NCBI GenBank assembly: GCA_036244855.1 | Contig: BQKZ01001317.1 | Span: forward strand, 81,071 to 95,374 | Origin: Temnopleurus reevesii | Lineage: Eukaryota > Echinodermata > Echinoidea > Temnopleuroida > Temnopleuridae | Direction: 5' to 3' | Length of the DNA: 14,304 bases | Shown here: one piece after another, positions 1 to 10,000 of the stretch | How the letters are laid out: each line of letters opens with the position of its first letter | Numbering within the stretch: position 1 is the stretch's first letter | Notes under the pieces: generated by a model | The model's input: only the letters and a program-made list of their open reading frames with translations | The model's database searches: none | What the model was told of the DNA's origin: nothing | Translations under genes and position numbers: made by a program

Positions 1-692
1 CAATTCATACAATGATAAGCATTTGGTACAATTAATAGCATTTTATACAAAACACTTTGTATCATAAAGACATACATGTATACCAAATAAAACACACCTG
101 GGCTCAAATTTTGAAAAATAATTCATCTTCTATCTCAGCAAAACGATATCATAGCTAATCAAAATTAAGATTCGTCATTGTTTAATATTTCAGGATTCCC
201 ACTGTAGTAAAATCTCAATATCAGATGAGATACACTTTTTGTGGCAAAAATCCCTTTTTCTGCTGTAAGTGGGCTAAAAGTTCAACATTCTATGAACTAT
301 TTTTTTTTCACTTCTTACACTGCAAAATTAGGGTATTAATATGACACAGACAAAAGCATCTAGGCAGTGAAACACCAGAAAGGAGTCATAACACCAGCAC
401 TGAATATGACGGATTGTGCTGGTATTATTTTCAATACATTATGGTGTTAACATCTAGAAATTATTTTAATTCCATTTTTAGTAGCAATATCAAACTAATT
501 CATATCTAGTGATTTTATAACATATTTCTTGTGTAGAACAAGTAAGTGACAGTAAGTTGTTGGTAAACTATCATCATTGATTTTGCAGTATAAATACTAT
601 GAAGTAAATGTGTTATGAAATTCTGAAGAAAACCTAAGATATGATAAGGAGTTAATTTTTAAAATGTGTATATATCAAACATAATTTCATTT
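1..692. other. AT-rich intergenic sequence without recognised gene
   Basis: No coding signal, RNA gene or clear repeat found. The only structure is an imperfect hairpin at 388-428, where ataacaccagcac pairs with gtgctggtattat. Confidence 0.6.
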
Positions 693-793
693 AAGCGCAC
701 CGAGACCTTTTTCAAAGGTATGATGCGCTATATAAGAACTGTCTTATTATTATTATTGTTATTGTTATTGTTATTGCTATTATTGTTATTATG
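693..793 (+). mobile_element. 3' end of a GCGCTATATAA/TTA-repeat element
   Basis: GCGCTATATAA at 725-735 is followed by an imperfect (TTATTG/TTA) run to about 793. The same module occurs at 11849-11890. This end type recurs in marine invertebrate repeats from memory. The Leu-rich open frame across it is a product of the microsatellite, not a gene. Confidence 0.5.
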
Positions 794-1347
794 CATATGT
801 TTGGTATACACTGTGGGTAGAAGGGACAAAGGACCGGGACAAAGTAAATAGCTTTCCATTCAAGCATTCACAATAGCTAGATGCACGCATATGAAACTCC
901 CTCTTATTTGATGGAGAAAAGTTGACCTGATGTCACATATATCTGATGAATAGATAGGGAAGCTTCATTCTTTTGTGTTCATGAAACTATTGTGAAGCTG
1001 TGAATGATTTTGTTTTAACTTTATCCTAGTCCTTTGTTCTTTTTCATTTGTGATACCTTTAAATTCATTCCAAGAGCTTTTGACACAGTGTGAGGAATTT
1101 GAATTAAAAAAAAAATAATATTCTTGGGAGCTAATGTACAAAGATTTTTGCCAACAGTTATGGTGCAACAATTTATGACTTCTAAAACTTGCCCAAATGA
1201 CCGTTCCATATTTTTATGCAGCAATTAAAGATATGCTGGTAAACAATACAGCTGAGCAAAGGGAGAATTCGAGGACTATGAACCAAGAACTTTGACCCAA
1301 TAATCATTCATACCAACTAGCTTCACGAACCGCAGTCTTCATAAATT
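794..1347. other. Intergenic sequence without recognised feature
   Basis: Short overlapping open frames on the minus strand have no recognisable domain and no splice context. I see no gene or RNA here. Confidence 0.5.
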
Positions 1348-1907
1348 TTAAAAGAAAAGTCTACCCAAAAATAATAATTTTTTAACAGAAGCAGAAAAAT
1401 TTGGTGAGTACAACAAAAAAAGATTGAAGAAAATCAGGCAAGTAATAAAAAAGTTATGAATTTTTAAAGAGTTGAAAAAATGACCAAATCAGTGAAAATT
1501 TCCAGAGATGTTGCCAATTTGATGACATCATGGGTGCACAACTAACCAGAGTTTTCATTATAAATATGGTGCAAAATTCATTATTTTTACAGAAAGCTGC
1601 AAAGTTTGTATGAATGTAAACATGCAAATAGTGAATCTACATATCTATCATAAAGATATCCTATGGTTAAAGTTTTGAGGAAATCATATTTTAGGGGAAA
1701 AAAGTAACATTTTATAACATTGATATGAATGTAATAGAAGGTCAGTTGTGCACCTGTGACGTCATCAGTTGCCAATTTGTCTAAATATTCAAACATTCAT
1801 AACTCTCTTATTAGTTGTCCGATTTTCCTTAAACTTTTTTGTTCTGTTCATCTATTCTTTCTTTTCCTGTTAAAGAAATATTATTTTTGGGTAGACTCTT
1901 CTTTTAA
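1348..1907. mobile_element. Long foldback element with TTAA flanks
   Basis: The left end AAGAAAAGTCTACCC and the complement of the right end, AAGAAGAGTCTACCC, continue as an imperfect inverted repeat of up to about 200 bases per arm, including gttatgaat and gggtgcacaacta against aggtgcacaactg. TTAA stands directly outside both ends (1348-1351 and 1904-1907), as expected for the target duplication of a piggyBac-type transposition. No transposase is present, so it would be a non-autonomous element. Confidence 0.75.
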
Positions 1908-2126
1908 TGTGCAATATCACAGGGAATAATTTTCCTGGTTTCGCATCACAATTCGCTATGCATTTTAGCAGGATTGCTATAAAAAGTATGTTCAGTTTAG
2001 CAACTTTTTCAAATAGAACTGTACAGTAAAGTATTGAAACTATTTCCTCAATGTCTGAAACTGCTAAACGAATGTGAAAAGTAAAAGTATTCCCTGTATC
2101 AGTTTAACCCAGAAATGGGTATGACC

Positions 2127-2540
2127 CAGAGCTGCCAACCAAAATCCGTATTTTCCTTCCCTTTCGTTTTCTTATGGAGTACTTTATTATATGGCCATCA
2201 GTAATTAAGTGAGACATTGTTATGTTCACAATACAATGTTTTTGTACCCTTGAATCAATGGTATCAGCTGGAAAACATCTGGAAGCTACATGTCTTTATA
2301 AGATTGAAAGGTATGCCATTTTGTATTGCAGCAAAACATTTATTTCATTCACACCCTAAATCTATAAACAGTTAATGCCAGTGGATAATAAAGCATGTTT
2401 TTCCGAAGAAACATGTGTGTTGGATTATATTCTTCTTCTCTTGCAAATTGATCTTGAATATCTATTCATTTGAACACTCCCTTCCTATGTGTAATAGAGT
2501 TGAAATGTGGAAAAGGAATCCGTACTGGTTGGCAGCTCTG
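2127..2540. mobile_element. Inverted-repeat element with cagagctgccaacc ends
   Basis: Cagagctgccaacca at the left is matched by its complement tggttggcagctctg at the right; a second block (atccgtattttcc against ggaatccgt) extends the arms to about 30 bases. No coding capacity for a transposase in the 414 bases. The related word agctgccaac appears at 14200, near the right edge. Confidence 0.65.
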
Positions 2541-4841
2541 ATGACCCCATTTGTATCAACTTACATATACGTTTATAATGGAAACCTGTCCAATTCATTG
2601 ACTACTGGAACCAGGTACATGTAGTCCCTATACAAATTCTATAGGAATTACAGAATTCAGTAGTCAACCAATTAAAATGTAAAAGTGGTAACTCAAACTT
2701 CTCTTCGAACAAATATTAAGCGTATTTTTGCATTTACTTCCTTGAAAATCATGTAAAGATTAGTAATTTCAAACTTTAGGTACAAGCTTGTATAATTCAT
2801 CAAAGAAAAAAAAAAAGAGAAAAGGAAGCCATGCGTAATACACTGCACAAGGCTGTACATTGATTATAATCTGGAAATGGGCGAGTATCGTTTTTAAAGT
2901 AAACATGACCCAACGGACTCGATCAAACAAAGTCGCTAATGAGCATCGACCAAGATGGATTTGATATAGATTTGCACAGCTGCCAGCTCTCCCATAAAAA
3001 CATGCTATCCATCCCTGTACTGTGTAAGCCAATATAGCGTAAATACGTTTTTTCAAATTCACTGGATTTGTTCAGACCTTTTTGCACAAAAAGAGCGGAT
3101 TGTTATTTTCACGTGTCAAAACATGGCTATACACAGGTCTAAGGGAATCTAATGATTGAAAAAGTTAGCAAATGGTCGCAAAATTTGCAAAAATAAAACC
3201 CCAGGAAAAATTTAACCTTTTACAGTATTTCAATTATTTTTTAATGATAATAAGTGGATTTTACCGAAGTGTAGTTTCATATGCCAACGCAAGGATAACA
3301 TCACTTGCAAATTGATGTTATTGATGTTATTTTTTCTTTATACCTTTTTTTTCCCGCTGTTACCTTGTTCACATTTTAATTTCAACCTAATTCATATTCC
3401 AGAATGGCATCTCTACTATTTAGAGCACTTAATAATATTTCTTGAAACTGATGGTAAATGTAAAATTTAAAACCACTGGGGCATTATTCAAATTGAATGA
3501 GAAACAACCTATTCAAGCTGGGATACTCACTCCTAGTTTAATGAATTAATATGTGCATGCACGCCTTTCATGTTTACATAGGCTTACTTTGAACAAACAT
3601 AATTTTTTTCTCGATCCTATCATTCAAACACCATATTTGGGGACACAATGAGAAAAACATGAAATATGGTACACTTTCCGTAAATGAGAGACATCCAATG
3701 AGTATAGTTTCCAAAATAGGAAATTACTTTACAAGTACATAAATCCAATATCTAGCGAATCGTGAGTTATTGTTTGATACTATAAATTACAGATGGGGAA
3801 AATCATCATCGCCTGCTCAAACGGATTCAGAGCAATTTAGTACATGGTGATAGGCCCACACATTTTAATGGAATCAAAATATTGGTCGTCTCCTACCAGT
3901 ACCCAATTAGCAGGAAATACATGGGGGTGTCGAACAATTTAGCCCATGTGAAAGTCAAAAGAGCCCCGAAAGTTTCTCTTGGGCCAATGCTTTGGGGCCA
4001 CATTTTTAGAATAGAATTAACAATAGTATTCCTTTAAAAGTGGTAAATATACTTCACTAGATAGCCCTTCGAGCTTCCCTTTCTCTTGAAATGCCACCTT
4101 AGTAAAACCAGAGGATTCACAAAGTGTAAACAAATAAGCAATGCAGTGTGAGATGCATAATATTAGAAGTGGTCCTACCACTACCAATTAGCATAGGTGA
4201 GAAATGTTGTATGTAGATAAACATGGAATACTTAGTATTAGGTCACTCAGTGATTTGTTACTATTCATACCAAGTGGAAATTTTTGGTAAAATATATGGT
4301 CAGAAAGAAAAGAAATTCAAACATCATGGAAATCCAACTTCTACAGGAACAGATTCCTTCTAATATTCCATCACAGAGGTGTGAATTTCTTTCAGCATAA
4401 AATTCTGTATAAAATTTCTGATAAACTTAGTTTAAATTTCATGTGCTCAAATTTGTTTGTTTCATAAGATGAATATGTAATGCATGGTTTTATCAAATTT
4501 TCCTCCCATCATAATAAAACATCACAGAAACAAGATGATTTCAGGATGGATTGTATGACAAAGACTCAATTTCATGATGCACAAATTGGATGGAATTTTG
4601 CAATAAAGATACTGACATAACAAAAACTATTGTTCTTTGTATTCACATATATTACCTCTTGTACAAAACGGTAAAACATACAGGTTATGGGGACCATCAA
4701 AGGGAAACATAAAAAGTGAAAAATGTAGAAAGGAGGCCAAAATTGTACTGCTTTCCAATTTTATTTGTAAATTTATACGTTACTCACACCATAATTAATC
4801 ACAACCCTTTCAAACACGTAGATACCCAGAAACTTATCGTT
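2541..4841. other. Long intergenic stretch without recognised gene
   Basis: AT-rich, with many stops in all frames. A slightly GC-richer island around 2830-3010 has a minus-strand open frame of 97 codons, but no domain, splice pattern or similarity that I can name. Nothing else is supportable. Confidence 0.5.
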
Positions 4842-5015
4842 AAGGCGCTCTGTTCATCTAGTGGTTATGAAGCTGGTCTAGTCATCCAGAGGTCGCAGGT
4901 TCAAATCCAGTCTGGAACTGCCTATGATTTGTTTTCATTGCACCAGGGTAAATTGCCCAAAGCAGTAGCATAAGCAACCCTTTGTGGGCAATTGACGGGC
5001 ACTATAATGAATTAT
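4842..5015 (+). mobile_element. tRNA-derived SINE-like element
   Basis: A degenerate tRNA head shows a box A-like tcatctagtggtta (4855-4868) and a canonical box B, ggttcaaatcc (4898-4908). The anticodon-arm region ctggtctagtcatccag folds, with a Thr-like AGT loop. The T-arm pairing is broken and the 5' and 3' ends do not form an acceptor stem, so it is not a functional tRNA. A tRNA-unrelated body follows. The right boundary is approximate. Confidence 0.65.
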
Positions 5016-5214
5016 ATCTTTCAGAATAATATTGTTTAACACATGAATTAGATTATTTCTGATATTGTCAAATTATTCCATGAGATGCTTCTTTAAAGCA
5101 GCACAGATTTCATACAATAATGATAAAAGGAATAAGAAATATCAGGTAGATATTCATAAATGAGGACTTCACATGGATTTATTTTCCCACACAGGAAGAA
5201 ATAATCATGGAGCC

Positions 5215-5985
5215 ATCAGTTTTGATGCCGATGCTTTTGTGAGATATCAGGCGTGTTGCTAGAACGTTGTAATTGAATGCAAATCAATTTCAAATCATTT
5301 GCAAATTGAAATGCCCACTGTAACGTGAAAATCACGGTGCAACAAGATTGATACCGATGATTTTTTTAAAGATATCAGACGTGTTGCTAGAACGTTGCAA
5401 TTGAATGCAAATCAATTTCAAATCATTTGCAAATTGAAATGCCCACTGTAACGTGAAAATCACGGTGCAACAAGATTGATACCGATGATTTTTTTAAAGA
5501 TATCAGACGTGTTGCTAGAACGTTGCAATTGAATGCAAATCAACTTCAAAACAGTTGCAAATTGAAATGCCTACTTTTATGTGCACTTTCATTCGCACTA
5601 GATCTGCCCTTGAAAAAAAATGTTCATGACTTTTGTGAGATATTAGGCATTTTGCTGGAATGTTGCAATAGGCAGGTTTACTTATATATTCAAATTTATG
5701 TGCATTTAACGTAGTTACGTGGTATTCCATGTATCGGTTCATAACAATAAGAATACAATAATTGGAATCCAGTTTGCATACATTACTTGTTGATATGTCG
5801 GGCAAGCCTCGGGCAAGCTTTCTGGTTGTCAAGAACAACCTTTGTGTTAGAGGCATACATACAATTTGCATCTATTAGTAATCCCGCCTATTGAATGCAA
5901 ATAAATTCCAAATCAGATGCATATTGAAATGCCCACTTCCATGTACACTTTCAATTTGTGCTGGATTTCCACTTGAAAAAATATT
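5215..5985. repeat. 128-base tandem repeat, about four units
   Basis: The word gatatcag (or gatattag) recurs at 5243, 5371, 5499 and 5639. Units 5243-5370 and 5371-5498 differ at only two bases; the third diverges after about 45 bases, and the fourth is interrupted at 5668/5891 by a MITE. The internal sequence caaattgaaatgcc recurs in each unit, with nearby inverted words (caatttcaaatcatttgc, gcaaattgaaatg). Confidence 0.9.
5669..5890 (+). mobile_element. 222-base MITE, copy 1, inserted in a tandem repeat unit
   Basis: Ends taggcaggtttact and agtaatcccgccta form imperfect terminal inverted repeats. The flanks gttgcaa and ttgaatgc join to restore the uninterrupted unit gttgcaattgaatgc, so the element's boundaries are nearly exact, with at most an AT duplication. 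It is homologous over its full length to 9665-9887 in the opposite direction. It has no coding capacity. Confidence 0.88.
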
Positions 5986-6113
5986 TGACTTTTGACACAT
6001 ATACAAAAAATTTGCAGTTTTTTAGCAACACACCCATCGTTTTATATCCCTTGTTATCAATAGCAAGAACATGCAAGTTTAAAATGAGGCGATTTTTAAC
6101 ATCACCGATTCGT

Positions 6114-6262
6114 TCAGGTTTTGCTGGATCGTTTTGTGTCGTCCTCCTTCTCCGTGATGTCGTCTGCTACTTTGGTTGCGAAGTCTTGAGAATTAGGTGC
6201 GCTCATGGCAAGACGAATCCTTCCCACCATTCCCTGCGGGTCATCCGTCACAATGTTGGCTC
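6114..6262 (-). CDS. Candidate terminal exon, alternative 3' end of DNAJA3 or last exon of an unknown gene
   Basis: Seen: a GC-richer island with acceptor gattttag and 149 nt open to a TGA at 6114-6116. After a phase-1 join it reads GANIVTDDPQGMVGRIRLAM, then SAPNSQDFATKVADDI and a charged tail ending KRSSKT. Its acceptor phase equals that of terminal exon G, so exon F could splice to it. I do not recognise the protein. An alternative C-terminus is known for mammalian DNAJA3, but nothing here shows homology to it. It could also be a relic of another gene. It has no clear polyadenylation signal. Confidence 0.35.
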
Positions 6263-6974
6263 CTAAAATCAAAATTATAAGAATGGAAACAATTGAAAAC
6301 ACTCCCTTCAACTTGACTCATCTGATAGCATGTAAACAGCGATAAGCGTTCTACGACCTTATTGATTGTAAAAATAATCTAAAATACTACTCTGCAAATT
6401 TGTCTTAAACCTGAAATTTTCATGAACATAAATCACAATTTGAAATTCATAAGCAAACAGAATGGCTATTGGGTCCTTTGGGCGAAACTTTTACAAATAT
6501 TTTTTTTTTTTTTAAAGTCTTGGTGATAATCTACGTTAAAAAGCTCATAATGATAGGGAGGAGGCAGATCTTTCTGAGAGGATTTTAGCAATTTTGTCAA
6601 ATTTAATTTGGGCTTTCTGGAGAAAGACAAATTTGATGCTCACCAGTGACAAATCAATTGTCCCGAAACATTTTGTTCATGTGAATTCATGTTCAATTTA
6701 TGCAAAATTCATGTGATATTTTATGGTGGAAAATGCACATGACTGGAAAAGATTTGTAATGTTGCAAATCAGTCATTTTTAAAGGGTCACTTCAAGTTTC
6801 TCCCTCTCTAAAATGATACTCTTAATAATACTTTGAATGAAGAATTTTGAAAAAAAATTGAATAAAAAAAAATATCCAAAGAACTTTCAAAAACACCATG
6901 CAATGAAAGTGAAAATTTGAAAGAATTGTAATTCCCACCCACCTAGAAAGGTCTGCCTGCCATGTCGCCAAGGT
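6263..6974. other. Region between candidate exon and DNAJA3 stop, mostly 3' untranslated or intronic
   Basis: No coding signal. It holds a poly-T run on the plus strand (6499-6513) and the weak ATTAAA at 6602. If exon 6114-6262 is used, this is intron; if not, it is 3' untranslated region and then intergenic. Confidence 0.4.
6602..6607 (-). terminator. Possible polyadenylation signal ATTAAA for DNAJA3
   Basis: ATTAAA on the minus strand lies about 370 bases past the stop codon. It is the only near-canonical signal I noticed in the first 400 bases. In such AT-rich DNA a chance match is likely, so the call is weak. The stretch from 6608 to 6974 would be 3' untranslated sequence if it is used. 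Confidence 0.25.
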
Positions 6975-7072
6975 CTAATGCCCTCTGATTCTGTCTAGTA
7001 ATCGCCCAAAGAAGCCCGGTTCTTTCTCATCATCGCTCTCACCTATCGGCTCATCATCTTTTGCTTTTTTAG
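6975..7072 (-). CDS. DNAJA3: DNAJA3 terminal exon G: acidic tail and stop
   Basis: 98 nt; the first two bases complete Ala, then [31 protein letters not shown] and a TAG stop at 6975-6977. The acceptor is ccctccag, phase 1. The pattern (basic, acidic, then a short hydrophobic/basic helix) matches the long-isoform tail of human DNAJA3 (ARREAGEDEEGFLSKLKK). This supports the identification as the A3 type. Confidence 0.88.
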
Positions 7073-10000
7073 CTGGAGGGAAAGAGAGCCACACAATACG
7101 TTATTGGGACACCTCCCAACCGAAAATTGATTTCAAACTTTAATAGCACCCCTATCTAGCTGACGACGGTGAAAGAAAGTACAGAATTTGGATTTAATGT
7201 ACTAATGAACCCCTATCAAGCACGAGAGGGTAAAAAAAATTACATAATTTGTTTTTGGTTGGCAGGACTTCAATGAGATTATTAAATATGGCAGGCAACC
7301 ACAGAAACTGTATTACTCTTCTCTGCAGTTAAAAAAAGCATCATATGGAATTACGGAAACATTGGAAAGAAAGAAAAAGTCTCAACTCTCACCCAAAACC
7401 TTTAGAAAAATACACACACACATGTAAGCACAGTTACACCGAATTAAAACAAAAAAAGTTTTTAAAGAAAATTTTTCTTTGTTGTTTTCTAGCCGCCCAA
7501 AAATCTAGCTAAATAAGCCAAAATCCTTCTGATTGGCAGGCAAGGCACTACAAACCCACTTGCCTACATGCCCAAGCAAATGAAATTGTTACTTGCCATG
7601 TAACAATTTCCTCTAAATGCAAATTGACATTGCCCATCAAATTTGGGCAAGTAACTTGATTGCCTGGCAACTCAGGAAAGAATTTCTTGTAGCACCCTGG
7701 CAGGTATGCCTAAGTCAATGGGATCATAAAAAACATGTGGCATTTTACCTCTTCCAAGTCAAACATGTTTTTGTGGTTGCACGAGATTTGACTTCGGCAG
7801 AGTTACCTGGGTTGTGTTTCATAAAACTGAGCGTAGATCTGCTCAAGACTATACGATCAACTGGTGACCCTTTCTTCGGTGCGATTCAGAGCAAGCAGGT
7901 ATCATTGAGTGCCAGAAAGAGTCACCAGTCGTTTGTACAGTTGCAGGGTGCTACAAGAATTTTTTTCACCAGTTGCTCAGTCTGGCAACCAAGTTTTCAA
8001 AGCACCTGCCCGAACAAAATTTCCTTTGCCCCAAATTGATGGCCTATGCCAATTTGTACATGTAGATGAAAACTAGAAAAAGCTCCTTTCGGGCAAGTGA
8101 CAATTTTATTTACTTGCCCAACAGCTTCATGTTGTTGCCCCGGGCATGCGAGCAAGTGGGTTTGTAGCGCCCTGGGTCGTGAGTAGATCAACGCACATCT
8201 CAGGACTTATCAGCTCACTAGCTGAAATAAATTTAATAGCAATGTCATTTTAACTATCCTATTTCAATTCCCACTTACCATCTTGTGTTTTACTGAGTCC
8301 ATTGATGGTTCCCGAAACTCCTGATTCCTCCTCTGCATAAGACATCAAAATGGCCTTCTGTTTTTCTGCTAACGATCTGGAAAAGAAGAAATAGATGGTA
8401 CAAAGTTCTATACAATATTCTTGAAATACAAAAGGAGACCAGCATTGAATAACGAAATAGGAAAATATATTAGATAGCTGGACTCTCCTGATTCCTCCTC
8501 TGCATAAGCCATCATGATGGCTTTCTGTTTATCTGCTAACGATCTGGAGGGGGAAAAAAGGATGATACCAAGATCTACATTAAGATTCAACAATATCAAA
8601 GTATCAGCAAACCAATGATGAATAATGAAATAAGAAAATATAGAAAAGGTGTTTTGTTATTGCAGTGAAATTTTGTATCCTGTTGGAGAAAAAACAATTT
8701 GAAACTGATTGGTTCTTATATCTGAGATAAAGTTGATTAATGCATAGAAATCATATATTCAGTATTCCTAATAGTTTTCAAGAATAAAAATCATGTAGAT
8801 TTTATTTCTCAGAATGCCAATATTGAATATTGAATGTAACTGCGATTTATTTCCAAATCGGATCGCAAGCTAGGCGTAACGTGTGGGGAGTTTTGAGATA
8901 TGGATTTGTTATGGTTATCAAGTTCAATGCCAGTGGTGATTATAAACAATCTTTTGTTTTTCAAACGGAATTAATGTAAACTTTGATAGAAATAATTTTT
9001 ATCAACGTTTGTACAACGAGAAAGGTGAACTTACGTTGGAACTTTAATCTTGATATGAACGTAGTGATCCCCAAATCCATAACCATTGACTCGACTGATC
9101 CCTTTTCCTGGAAGTCGTATCCTAGCGTGAGACTGGGTGCCGGCTGGAATCTATTAAAATAAATACAAAAAGAGATATTTGAATGTTTAATAGTCATTTC
9201 TGGTTCAGGAAATGTCCTCCAATTTTTGTTGTTTCTTTTAGTAGCAGGATTAAAAGTTCCTGAACAACGGCTGTGTTGAAGATTACTTCCAAGTCTTTTT
9301 CAACCATATTTTATTCAACCTTTTTTCAACGGACCAATTTTTTTCTTAAAATTTTGATGCTCATCATCATCAACAATAAGTGATCATAGATGCCATTCAC
9401 CTTGCAAGCTTAAATTTAGCACTGCCGCTAACGAGACTTTTTTTTGTAAGTTAGACATAGAGAAGGAGTTTTATGACAATTCAAAATGATGGGAACTTAG
9501 ATCAAGTGTTACAGATCCCTTTAATCTTGTAAAATGTCAGACTCAAAAAAGTATTTCATCAGGGCATCATATTCAAGGCACTTTTCAACTCTGGGCAGAA
9601 CAAAAGTGAACTATAGGAAATCCAAAGAGGGCATCACAGCAAGCAAAGAAGGCACCCATGGCAATAGGCGGGTTTACTAATAGATGCAAATCTTATGCAT
9701 ACCTCTAACACAAAGGTTGTTCTTGACAACCCGAAAGCTTGCCCGAGGCTTGCCCGGCATAGCAACAAGTAATGTATGCAAACTGGATTCCAAGTATTGT
9801 AGTTTTATTGTTATCAACCGGCCTACTTGAATACCGCGTAACTACGTTAAACGCACATACATTTGAATATATAAGTAAACCCGCCTATTGCCTTGGGTTG
9901 CCATGGGCTAATTCGAACCCTGCACATAATTTTTTTGTATGTTAGACAACAGGAAGAGGTTTGAGAATAATCTACATTGATGATGACTTACATTTAGTGT

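Noticed and set aside
388..428. Hairpin ataacaccagcac/gtgctggtattat as a possible regulatory RNA or MITE
   Set aside because: It is short and isolated, with no promoter or second copy in the window.
666..851. Open frame with a run of leucines resembling a signal or membrane segment
   Set aside because: The leucines come from a TTA/TTG microsatellite at the end of a repeat; no other coding sign.
2769..3062. 97-codon minus-strand open frame in a slightly GC-richer island
   Set aside because: No domain, no splice partner and no similarity that I can name; not enough to call a gene.
4842..4925. Functional tRNA gene
   Set aside because: Box B is perfect, but the T-arm and acceptor stem do not pair; a SINE head fits better.
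5515..5871. 118-codon minus-strand open frame
   Set aside because: It spans the tandem repeat and the MITE, so it is an accident of repeat sequence.
5215..5985. CRISPR-like array
   Set aside because: Units are contiguous 128-base tandem repeats without spacers, in a eukaryotic context.
7617..8039. 140-codon plus-strand open frame
   Set aside because: It lies entirely inside the foldback element's arms and centre, and has no recognisable domain.
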